Part shown: positions 45,685 through 55,894 of the stretch, in pieces
Position numbering within the stretch: the stretch's first letter is position 1
Layout of the letters: every line of letters starts with the position of its first letter
NCBI GenBank assembly: GCA_036435485.1
Contig: CM071598.1
Location: forward strand, 197,759,148-197,823,147
DNA length: 64,000 nucleotides
Origin: Saposhnikovia divaricata
Taxonomy: Eukaryota; Streptophyta; Magnoliopsida; Apiales; Apiaceae
Direction: 5' to 3'
The notes under the pieces: generated by a model
Told to the model about the DNA's origin: nothing
The model's input: only the letters and a program-made list of their open reading frames with translations
Databases searched by the model: none
Program-made: the position numbers and the translations under genes

Positions 45685-45699
45685 AAATGCCCCCATACC
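45685..45699 (-). promoter_or_regulatory. Polypurine tract of LARD-C
   Basis: The minus strand reads GGTATGGGGGCATTT beside the 3' LTR, preceded by CTCGAGGACGAGCAAAAG, a context common in Tat-type plant elements. Confidence 0.8.
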
Positions 45700-46431
45700 T
45701 ATCTTTTGCTCGTCCTCGAGTAAAACAAAAAGAAAAATGAAAAATGAAAAACCTATACTCACTGTCGTAGGAATCACGGGTAATTTTAGGTTTACCAACC
45801 CGTTAAACCTATAGACTATCTCTACAGGAGGAGTGTTGTCTCCTAAGGGTTTACAGAAGATATACCCATAAAATCTTTGAAATAAATCAGCAAGTATCCA
45901 ACTTTCCTCTTTCAATCTAGCTTTCGCTGGTGTCACTAAACAATTTTGTACAAAAAATACATGCCTTAAATATTATTCTAATGATAGCCAAGTTATAGGT
46001 TCCCAAATCCACTTGAGTAGACTCTAAAAGTTTACAAAAAATTCCATGGTGTGTTGTGAATTTAAGGCCCTTGATGGATAAAGTGCATACGAACATTTTC
46101 TCTTTTTCAACCAATATTGAACTAACCCAATCTCTATCAAAACAAGTATCTAGCCAAACTTCACGCTCTTAGCAGTTAGACCGACCGTGCAATGATTGAG
46201 GTCCCAAAAGACTTTTGCATCAATACCCATTTAGTGAGTTTTAGGTCAACAATCCGAGACCACAAAGGACCTTAGGTTGCTAGGCACAAAGTTCCCTCAC
46301 ACTTACTTACTCGGGTTATCAATGAGCCCAACCTAGCCGATTTCCCTACTAAGAATTTATTATTACAAAATTATACTAGCACTCTACAACTGCAAATATT
46401 TATTGACTCTTTTTCTTTTCTTGTTTTTTCT

Positions 46432-46435
<4 letters not shown>

Positions 46436-46478
<43 letters not shown>
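46436..46478. repeat. (TA)n microsatellite in LARD-C
   Basis: About 20 TA units with one interruption (TATATTTATA). Confidence 0.9.
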
Positions 46479-46479
<1 letters not shown>

Positions 46480-46970
46480 TTTTAACACTATAGGAGCAAA
46501 ATCTCGCAAATGTTTGATTCGACATTGTTCTAACATGTGGGTTCTCTCTCAGGTATCGAATAACATTCCTATACAATTTTTCCATCAAAGGTCTTGTGCA
46601 AATGTGTCGTCTTGGACTTTTAAGCAAAAAATTGTTCGACAAAAGTTTCATGAGTGAATCCTTACTTGACTACGTTCAAATCATCTAAAGGCATTATACA
46701 TATAATTTTCGAAAAATAGTCAACACCAACTAGTTCTAGAATTTAAAGAATGGGAAGGACAACTAAGCCAAAATATCTCTATTTTTGGATTTTTAAGATT
46801 TTTCGATTTTTTTTGGATTTTTCAATTTTTACACTAAAACCCTCCCCCATACCTAAATTATGCATTGTCCTCAATGTATGCAAAATGAACGAGAATAAAA
46901 GAGAGAGGAGGAAATACCTGATAAGCGATGACGGAGAATGACAAACTTCTAAAAACAAGAAAGAAAACAA

Positions 46971-46972
<2 letters not shown>

Positions 46973-47008
<36 letters not shown>
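46973..47008. repeat. (CA)n microsatellite in LARD-C
   Basis: About 18 CA units. Confidence 0.95.
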
Positions 47009-47010
<2 letters not shown>

Positions 47011-47060
47011 TCGTCTCCCATACCTACATTCTACTATGGGAGGTACAAAAAAAATATTTA

Positions 47061-48545
47061 CTAACCAATACCTGCTCTCGGAAAGACTATTTTTGTTATA
47101 CAACCAACATATTTCAGAAACTCACCCACAAAAATAGCATAGACCACTCGAACAATCCGATTAGGCGCAAGAATAAAACTCATATTCCTAACTTCATCCA
47201 TAGACCACGAAGATGCTTCTTTTTGTTGTTTAAGAAAATTAATTACGATAAGATGTTGGTCATGAATATCATGAGTTTCGATGAAAGATGAAGCACGAGT
47301 GGAAAATGAGGAAATAGAAACGGGTGGGGGTGGCTCTTCGAAAAATGTTTTACCAACAGAATTAGGATCACAAGAACTATCCTTATGTCTGGTTTCCCAT
47401 TTGGAACAGAAATTCATCATCTCTCCAACCATCTCTTCCGAGGTCAAATCCTTAAAAGATTCGTGAAGCTCTCGATTGGTCTCGTAATGCAATTGAAAAT
47501 TTTGTTTAAGAAGAGACTCAATCTCATGATCGTCCAAATTTGACCTTGAAACAACCTCCTTAACTAGATCAGCTCCTATTGGTTGAGTATGAAGTTCTTT
47601 GGGTTTTTCGGGAAGAGGTTTGGAAGATGAAAGGAAAAGTTCACTAGAAGAAGATGATGGTTGTCTAGGTGAAGCCACAAACTCAGAATCATCGGGATTC
47701 TTCGTTTGACCTAGAGAAAGAATGATGTCAGCATTAGAATCTTCTTCGTGTGAATCACCACCGAAAGGAGTGTCAACTTGAACATTAGGCCTTGGAGAAA
47801 TGATATCATCGAAAGTATCGATAGGTCTTTGAGTGATAAGAAATTCAGGGTTGACCTCGGGTGGATTCGGAGTGGTTATCGTCTCACGCTCGCACATGGT
47901 GGCTAATTGATTCACTTGAAATTCTAACTTAGATAAGGCTTGAGCATTAGAGTTCAAAATTTTCCTATCAGAAGTTATGGTTCGCATGAAGTTTGCTTGA
48001 GAAATCAATAAAGCCTCGATACTCTTTTCTAAGGTGTCAAGTTTCCTACTCGAATCATGAAATCCGGGTGGGTGGGCGGTTGTTTGAATTGAACTTGAAT
48101 AAGGAACTTGACTCGGAATTGGATAAGAGTTCGGTTCTTGAAAATGTGGAGGCGGAGTTTGATAGCTATGACCTTGGTTCCATTAGAGATCGGGATAATC
48201 TCTCCAACCGGGATTAGAAGACGATGTAAAATGGTCATTTCGAGAGGTGGGTTGAAACATGGCGTTGACATGTTGAAAATCGAGACTCGGAGAGTTGAAA
48301 TTTGGGTGCCAAGACGTGTGTAAAGGGCCTCTAAGGGTTTCTAAGGCTTCGAGTCGTCTAGTAAGAGCATCTAATTCAGAGTCGATTGCAATATAGTTTT
48401 CACTATAATGCAAATCACTAAAAGTACTATACGACTCGTTATATACACTAGGTTCCCTAGTTGACTCACACCACATCGTATTATCTGCTAACTCCTCGTC
48501 AAAATCCCAACCTTGGTAATAACGCTCCATAAATGCTACGGACAT
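47061..48545 (-). pseudogene. gag-like ORF of LARD-C (about 494 codons, one stop)
   Basis: The minus-strand ATG at 48545 opens MSVAFMERYYQGWDFDEEL. After 120 codons a TAG (about 48183) interrupts, and the same frame then runs to 47061. Features: LDALTRRLEALETL (leucine-rich), an aromatic/Pro-rich middle, LDTLEKSIEALLISQANF followed by LEFQVNQLAT, an acidic Ser-rich region and PEKPKELHTQP. The LEFQVNQLAT segment resembles the LE.Q.GQLA motif in the C-terminal Gag of Tat/Athila Gypsy elements. No zinc knuckle or protease follows. A single stop in nearly 500 codons suggests recent coding function. Function otherwise unknown. Confidence 0.6.
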
Positions 48546-49327
48546 GGTAAAGATTGATCAAGGGTAAAACCTCGTAGCAAGTAAGTGCGAAAATGAAACA
48601 CACAAAATAAATGGTGAAAAATCAAAAGAAAAATTTAACCTAGGTTCCCTAAATAAAATAACTAGAAATTGCTCACATAACGTTAAGACATACTAAAAAA
48701 ATCCGTAAATTAAGAATTATTCGGACCGATTCGGCCAGATTAGAGCAGGCATTGCCAAGAGGCCAAACTCGTCACTTAGACACCAAATCTTAACAGCCAG
48801 GCGAACCTTAGACACTGAAGGTCATGAATAAGTCTTAATTACGTTTATTTGATGCAACAAACAACAAGATATATACCAAAACGATAAACAATTATGGATG
48901 CTTACACTATGTGTCCTAATCTAAAAAAAATTTAACGTACCTTTTGGTCCTCCAGCGATCACCACAATTATAAGATACGAAAAATTAAAAATAAGAAAAT
49001 AAAAATTTAAATGATGTGCCCTAAGTGATTAAATGCATGATGCAAAAAGTATGTATTTACAAATATTTTTTTTTGATTTTTCAATTTTCAATTTTATTGT
49101 GATTTTTGATTTTTTTAATTTTTTTGTGTTTTTCTAAAAATAAAAAGGATGAAAAGAGAAAAATACGGGTTACCGAAGCACGCTTCCAAGAATTCCAATT
49201 CGTTCCGAGCTCCGTGAGAAGATTCCCGACATTCCAAACTTTCCTAAAAAAAATGAAATAAAAATAAGGCAAGCGAAAGAAAACTAATCCGAAAAATTAA
49301 AAATTAAGGTGCGAAAAATAATTATTT

Positions 49328-49345
49328 CCCCGGCAGCGGCGCCAA
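49328..49345 (-). promoter_or_regulatory. Primer-binding site (tRNA-Asp type) of LARD-C
   Basis: The minus strand reads TGGCGCCGCTGCCGGGGA a few bases after the 5' LTR; tRNA-Asp would give TGGCGCCGTTGCCGGGGA. Confidence 0.85.
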
Positions 49346-49350
49346 AAACT

Positions 49351-51838
49351 TGATGTGCCGAAAATATGACAATTTAATATCGCAAGCGCACGATCATCGT
49401 TTTAATATTTAAGATTCGATCCATAGGGAATAATTTTATTTCGTGCTCCTTAACTTTTAATTTAGGCGAATTAGAACAATTTGGGATTTTTGTAAAATTT
49501 GGATTTTTTTTATTTAATTCCTAAATCTATTTTTCTTAAAAGAAAATTTAATTAATCTACTTAAACTAAAGATTGAATTTTTAATTTTTTACTATTTGAA
49601 ATAAAATTACCTAAAGAAAATTTAAACAAATTTTAAAAGAAAATCTAATTTATTCTAATTTTATTTAACGAATTAAAATTTAAAAGAATAGGAAAATTAG
49701 CCACTCTTAATTTCTAATTGAAATAAGGCAATTTGGGTTTTTGGATTTTTACTATTAATTCCTAAAGGATAACTTTAAACTATTTTAAAGAAACCTAAAT
49801 CTGTTCTAATTCAAAACTAAATTATTCTAGAAATTTGAAATTTGAATTAAAAACTAGATTATATTCTAAAATTCTTTTTTTTATCGAATTAAAAATTATT
49901 TACAAAAAAAAGTTTTATAAAAATTGGATATGAGATATTTGTAAATTTAATTAACCACAAATTGTCAACAACCCAAAATAACAATTTCATATTTTACCGG
50001 GCATAATGCAGTAATACTACTCGAGCTTAACACTACACAACACTCTATGAACCAACAAAACACAAAACTGAAACAAACTCAGCAAATAAGACATTAGCTG
50101 CAAAATAAGACAACAAAAAGAAGAACCAGCGGAATAATAATCAACATCAAAACAGTCTAATTCAAAACCCCAAGCGCAAAAACAAAAAAAAAATGACTTG
50201 ACTCCACAGTCACAAACTTAGAAAAACTTGAAACAATCGCATAAAATCAAAATTTAGATGCCAGAGAACCGGAAGAAAACACAGAGCAAGAGTCAAAACA
50301 AAGAAATCGAACTCGGAAATTCTCGAACAGCAACTTAGACATAACTCAGCAAAAGAACCCAATATCGGCACTGCAAAAATCTTGTAACTCAGAACATCAA
50401 CAACCAAATGTAGAACAAAGATCAGCACCTCTAAATTCTAAGCTCCCCATAATTCGACAGTAAAAAATCGCAACAACCAACAATCACTGAAACTACAACC
50501 TCAGTTCGGAACTAATCAGCAAAATTTCATGTGAACTCCTCTACAAACTAAGTAAAGCTGCGAACCGAATTCAAAAATTCAAGGACGAAATGAACACAAA
50601 CTACAACACAGATTAATGGAGAATCACAGCAAATCAAAATGCAAAAAAAAACTCGTCAATCTCAGTGCAAACGAACAGCGACAATAGCTGAACTACGGAC
50701 TCAACTTGCGAACTCGTACCCAGCCATAAACAAACACAAATAAAAACTCGTGATTTGAACTCTACAAAAGACACGAAAACAACTCAAATTCAACTCAGGA
50801 AACTCATTATAAACACAGGGAACAGCAGAACACAACCAAAATAAAGCAATTCGAACGTGCGAACTCAGACAACTAACATGAACTCATAAACTAAGAAATC
50901 AGCGAACAAACAAATGCGAATCAAAAACTCAACCACTAAAACTCGAATTAACAAACTTAAATCTAAACAGAGAGAATCGAACCAAATTTCACACCGAAAA
51001 TCCAGTAACAAAACTCGATGAACAAAAATGAATTTAAATTAATGAAAAGGGGAATGGAGTGTGATGGTTTTGCAGCGACGAAGAGAGAAAATAGGGGAAG
51101 GAAATTATGAAAATGAAGACTGGGGTTGTGTTTGTTTGAAAAGAACGAAAGGGGAAGAAGGAGATAAGAGGAGGACGGGTTTACAGGGGTCGATGGTGTT
51201 GTTCGACTAAGAGAGAGAGATGAGAGAGGAGAGTTTACGGAGATAGAGAAAAAGGAGAGACAGGGGAGAGAGATCTGTTTTGTGAAAATGAATTAACACA
51301 GCTGGGTTTTGATTTTAGAGGAATGAAACAAGAATAAACATAAATAAACAGGGAACAAATGCTTCGATTTAAACAAATAAATGCAGGAAAATTTATATAC
51401 TAAAAATTAAAATGTTTAGAAGAATTACAAAAATAAAAATTACAACTATAAATTTTGGAGTGTACTAAAACTAAGGGATTCTAATCCTAATTCTAAGTTC
51501 TTTTTACAAGAGAAAATGAATGCTATTTATAGGAAATTATGTGGGATTTTGGTTGGTGTGGATTAATCCCCACCATTCATTTTTGTTTGGTGAGGTTCAA
51601 TCCTAGCCATCCATTTCTAAAAATTCAGTTTTGCACCAAACCCCCTTCTCTTTCCTTTTCTTCTATTTTGGTCCTTCTTCTTCTTCTTCTTCTTCTTCTC
51701 TTCTTTGACCTTTATTTATTTATTTTGCCATTTCTTCATTTTTTCTCGAATTTCCTGAAATGTAACAAAATAATTTATTAAAATTCGAATTCAAACAATA
51801 AATAGGTAATAAAAATATGCAAAATTATGCACTTATCA
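49351..51838 (-). repeat. 5' LTR of LARD-C
   Basis: 2488 bp, plus-strand TGATGTGCCG...GCACTTATCA, collinear with 43193-45684 with scattered substitutions and homopolymer indels. Confidence 0.95.
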
Positions 51839-51843
51839 TGCAG

Positions 51844-52961
51844 CACCTAAGAAAAAAAACCATGGAGAAACTTTGTTAGAGAAGCCCATTGGTAGAAGGA
51901 AAGTAAATAGTTTTGAAATATTGAAAAGAAAGATCGATGGGGATATCACATCTGTTTCAGTGGTAAAAGATCAAGCTAGTGGGAATGTATCCAAGTATGC
52001 TCTCAAAAATCAAGGAACAACAGTCATAAGTGTTGATCCAGACTTTACCATGGAAACAAAGTCACATGAAATAGGTAGATGGGACATTTTGTTCAAATCT
52101 ATCAAGGCTAGGAGAAGAATTGATATCTTCGTGTTGGAAAGGATGATCACTCTCATGGAAGATGATCAAGAGATTTCCAGCAATATCTTAAAGCATCTCA
52201 AAGAATAATATGCTAAAAGATATGCTGAATTCTATGAGAAGTATGGTGATTGGAGAGCACATGATGATGCAGATCTGGAAGTTAGCTCATATGGTGAACC
52301 AATGCCTGATGTGGATCTAACAAAAGCCCATTATCCCTTCACAAGGGCAGGCATGGCTGAATACGAGATAGAACAAGCTTTTCAGGCTACTAGAGCTAAA
52401 TCATCCCAATCAACCAAACCTGCCAAACAATCTTCTGAAGATCTAGAAGCTCGCCTGAAGGAATGTTACAAGAATGTCAACGGACTGAACATTGAGAAAA
52501 CAGATTATCAACCATGTATACTAGATGATCCTCTCAGAATCATTGATGGAAAATAAAAAATCTATGTTGATAGTTTTCAATAGCTGAGGACCAGTGTACT
52601 AAAGGATCTCTACTGGAAAGTTGTTGGATCGTTTCATAAGCTCGAAATGCTGGTTGCTTGGGAACTAGAAGAAATATTTGAGAAACGAAGAGATGAAGAT
52701 CCAAAACTGGACAGAAAAAGGAGAGTATCTCTGAATGCTTTTCCTCGAAGGAGATTCAAGATCATCCAAGGAACTCTGAAGTTCAAAACCTTCACGTATG
52801 ATTTTGAAACTTGGTTTGATCTAAAAGATGCTGAAGTTTTTCCTTCTCGAGCCATTCAAGGGTACATTGAAGACGATGCCAGAACTCCTGAAGAAAAAGA
52901 TTTAGTAGAAGACCTCAAGAAGGCACACATTGAAGCTCTCAGAAGAGAGGGAAAAATCTGA
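51844..52961 (+). pseudogene. ORF3 of outer element, part 2 (C-terminal)
   Basis: Continues ORF3 after LARD-C: KPIGRRKVNSFEILKRKID, then 51873-52208, 52302-52556 and 52647-52961 separated by single stops (about 52206, 52554 and 52580). The region is highly charged (FEKRRDEDPKLDRKRR, PEEKDLVEDLKKAHIEALRR). Joined in layout with part 1, ORF3 spans about 5.1 kb, well beyond the ~3.7 kb of SIRE-B. No function can be assigned. Confidence 0.7.
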
Positions 52962-53167
52962 ACAATTGAAGACTGCTTAAATCAAGTTAAGTAAAATCTC
53001 TGATCTGCTCATTCAATAGGAGCAATTGATTTGCAATTAGTTTGTCAGCTTCATGTTCTAGATTTTTCTTTAACATTTATTAGTATGGTATCATAACTAT
53101 TCTGATCTATGTTAGTTAAGTTGTCAGCATGTTGAATTGTAAATTTGTTGTTATTGTCCATAAAAAC

Positions 53168-53181
53168 AAAATGGGGGAGAT
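53168..53181 (+). promoter_or_regulatory. Polypurine tract of outer element
   Basis: AAAATGGGGGAGAT directly precedes the 3' LTR. Confidence 0.9.
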
Positions 53182-54235
53182 TGTTGGGATTTATGGGTGA
53201 TAGAATAGAGACAACTTAACTAAATATCCCTGTACTTAGTTTTTACTAAGTTGAACATACTGTCACAAGCCATGGTATATCTTTGTAATCGAATAATTGC
53301 TGTCATGTAATAATTGTGTGATTTGGGAGAAGTTCATGCATTTGTTCAAGCCTCAAGGAATACATCCAGAAGACATTAAAAATAAAAGTTACTGTCATGT
53401 TCTTGACAATAAGGTTACAAGAAGACAAATGTTGCAAAGTCACGACAAGGCTACATCTGACAGCAACATTGGCTGAAGCATGGGACAGTAACATTCTCAC
53501 TTGACAGCAAGTCTGGAGTTTCGATAGCAACATTGGCGGAACCTCATACTGTCAACCACTGAATATTCCTTTGACAGCAGACTTGGCGATTAAGGTTACT
53601 GTCACAATGAATTATTTGATTTGGGTACTTTTCTCAGTCAAAGCCCGTGACAGGTTGTTTGTTCAAGAAACAGATTTGCTGCAACACTTTATCGTTTGTA
53701 GCAGACCTGCAAGACTACGACAGAACTTGAGAGATTCACAAGACAAGGCTGGTCAATTCAAGAGTATGATATATCCACATCTACTAGAATTGTATTAGCT
53801 AGAAATAGAAAGAATCTAGGTTGCTTTACTTGTAAGGTTTATCCTGTCTGTATAGCAATTTAAGAAAGTCACATGGGTGTGCAAATTGTAATGAGCTGCC
53901 ACTTGAAAATGACAGCAGCTCAACACCCCATGCGATAGAGACAACAGAGTATCTTAGTCTACTTAAATACACATCTCAATTCTTTCTAGACATACAACAC
54001 ATAGCAACAACTTGTATCTCTCGAAGAACAACGAAGCTGGAGAAACTTTTTCTCTAGGTTGTAGCAACCCCCCGCACAAGATAAATAAAACATTTATTTT
54101 GTGAGAAATCTTGTTCCACTTGTGTTTACATATCTCAACTGATAACGTACAATCTTTATTATTGTTGTTGTTTTAAAGATTGGATTTTATCAGTATTGCA
54201 TTCAACCCCCCTTCTGCAATACTCCGGGACAAACA
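53182..54235 (+). repeat. 3' LTR of outer element
   Basis: 1054 bp, TGTTGGGATTTATGGG...GGGACAAACA. Its first ~430 bp carry many CTGTCA/TGACAG motifs (53260, 53299, 53392, 53458, 53500, 53549, 53571 and 53600), absent from the truncated 5' copy's missing portion. It is followed by ACTAC. Confidence 0.95.
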
Positions 54236-54837
54236 ACTACCAATAGCAAATTGACAAACAACAATTCGATGCACTTCAACAGCTTATTAAAACATTAAAC
54301 TAAAAATAAAAGAAGATCTATTTTAAAAAAATAAAATCATAATTTTATATTTATTATTTTAATATATTGTTTCTAAATATTTTCCTTATTTAATAGTACA
54401 ATTTTTTTTACCCGTTGGTCTATCTTCCCGTTAGAGTCTATATCTATTTCTAATATAACGTGTTTAATTACTCTATTTTATGACTTTCTTTTTGCTAATT
54501 CTCTGTTTTATGACTTTTCATTACTCTTACGTTACTTGCTCTATGTTTTGAGTTTTGTATAAAGGGGCTAGGTTTTTCTTTATACTCGACAAGGAATTTA
54601 GCTCCTGCTTCTCACTTTCATCAAAAATCAATAGATCGTACAGAGCTTTCACATCTAGTTATATTATTCTATTATTATATCTTTAGATATTCTATTCCAA
54701 CAAAATCATATCATATTGAGATTAATTTGGCGGAGCATCATCTTCTTGATTTTGTGAGATTACAATATATAAGAGTCTTATATATATTTATTTGGATTTT
54801 GTGAGCATCGAAAAATTTGTCATTCTTTCTTCTTCTC
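54236..54837. other. Upstream region of Copia-D, LTR-like promoter
   Basis: AT-rich. TATAAAGGGG at about 54557 is followed by leader-like sequence. It could be the U3/R part of a Copia-D LTR, but no second LTR is in the window to compare. Confidence 0.35.
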
Positions 54838-54931
54838 GTTCATGCACGGTAGAAGATTAACCGCAAGGGGGTGTTGTACCGCTAAGGAATTTCTAATTGA
54901 AACCTTGCACGAGAAGGGGCAAAATTTCCTT
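54838..54931 (+). repeat. ~90-bp conserved module, copy 2
   Basis: Contains GTTCATGCACGGT, GGTGTTGTACCGCTAAGGA and AAACCTTGCACGAGAAGGGGCA, shared with 17269-17357. It lies about 280 bp downstream of the TATA-like box of Copia-D, as expected for an R/U5 or 5'-leader segment. Confidence 0.55.
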
Positions 54932-55894
54932 AGGGCAACGTTTTCACGTGCTCCATCCCACATATTGAGATTACCTTGTATCCTTTTTGTTATAAATTTA
55001 ATTTAATATTCGCTATTGAATAATTGCGTTGGTTTATTAATTTGTTTAAAATTGCATACGATAGTTTGTTCAAATTTTGCAGGGAGATTGCTGAAACTAG
55101 CTTTGGAGCAACTTTTTTAATTTCTTGAATTTCACTCATCAACTTCTTTTGTTAGATTTTATTGTTTCAGTAGTTCTGGTTTGTATACTTTAATATTTTC
55201 ATTTGTTTTGGTCTCTCATATTGTGTTTCATCAGCTGACCCATTTGGTTTAGTAACATTAGTTTTGTTTTGTCCTCTGCCTAGACTTGTGCTAATTGTAT
55301 TTGTGGCAGTGAGTTTGATTTACATCATAAGCTCAGGACTTCACTTGTAGTTTTCTTTCATTCTATTAGCCTTGTACTTTAATATTCAATTTTTTTTAAA
55401 TAGTTGTATTAGTCTTTGATTTATTTAATTTTTCTTTTCTTTTAACTGGTTGTTTTCTAAAGTTAAAAGGATAGAATTTTTGTAACAATCTAAGGAAATT
55501 CTTGATTTTATTTGTATATTCTTCTCCATGTGTTAATTGTGTTGAGTTATTTTATATCGAATACAATTTTTAAATATAATATAGGAGAGTGATATTGTAT
55601 TGTTTTGTTTCTGACTCGTTACAATTATTTATCTTTTTAGCTAAACTGAAATTGCTTGGCGTAATCATTTTATTGATATTCAGTTTAGTTTAGAAGTGTT
55701 TTGCGTCTCTTTTTTTTTTTTTGTCAAATTTTTTACTAAATGGTATTTTTTTGCTTGAAAGTTGTAACTGGTCATCCTTTGTTTAGTTGTTTCCAGTCAT
55801 TTTCTTGTCATATTTGTTTTCGTCTATTAGCCGTAATATTTATTGCTTGAATTTTACTGTCGAGCTCAACCTAGATTATAATTGTTAAAACTTT
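54932..55894. other. Leader of Copia-D without gag
   Basis: AT-rich, T-rich sequence with a splice-acceptor-like TTTTGCAG|GG near 55080. No Gag motif or CCHC knuckle was found between the module and the protease, so gag is missing or unrecognisable. Confidence 0.5.

Larger units (their letters stand above)
43193..51838 (-). mobile_element. LARD-C: 8.6-kb non-autonomous Ty3/Gypsy (Tat/Athila-like) element
   Basis: Two ~2.49-kb LTRs enclose 3.7 kb of internal DNA. The target duplication TGCAG is at 43188-43192 and 51839-43. Minus orientation: the primer site is beside the right LTR, the polypurine tract beside the left. The primer site TGGCGCCGCTGCCGGGGA differs at one base from the complement of plant tRNA-Asp, as in Tat/Athila Gypsy elements. 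No protease, RT, RNase H or integrase is present; a gag-like ORF is the only coding feature. Counted LTR differences are about 35 in 2.49 kb (near 1.5%), younger than the outer element it interrupts. The size and missing pol fit a LARD. Confidence 0.9.
17363..54235 (+). mobile_element. Outer SIRE/Maximus-type Copia element, split by three insertions
   Basis: Bounded by a 5'-truncated LTR (17363-18050) and a full 3' LTR (53182-54235), with a tRNA-iMet primer site and a polypurine tract. The domain order is gag, pol, long ORF3, as in plant SIRE/Maximus Copia elements. It is interrupted by LARD-A, SIRE-B and LARD-C. Removing them and their duplications leaves about 13.2 kb. Protease, GAG-preINT and the integrase core are deleted and gag and pol carry many stops, so it cannot move by itself. 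The LTR copies differ at roughly 19 of 680 positions (about 3%), older than the elements nested in it. Confidence 0.9.

Noticed and set aside
43193..51838. Small ORFs in the LARD-C LTRs, e.g. 44099-44281 and 50210-50428
   Set aside because: They occur as the same shadow in both LTR copies with frame differences; compositional.
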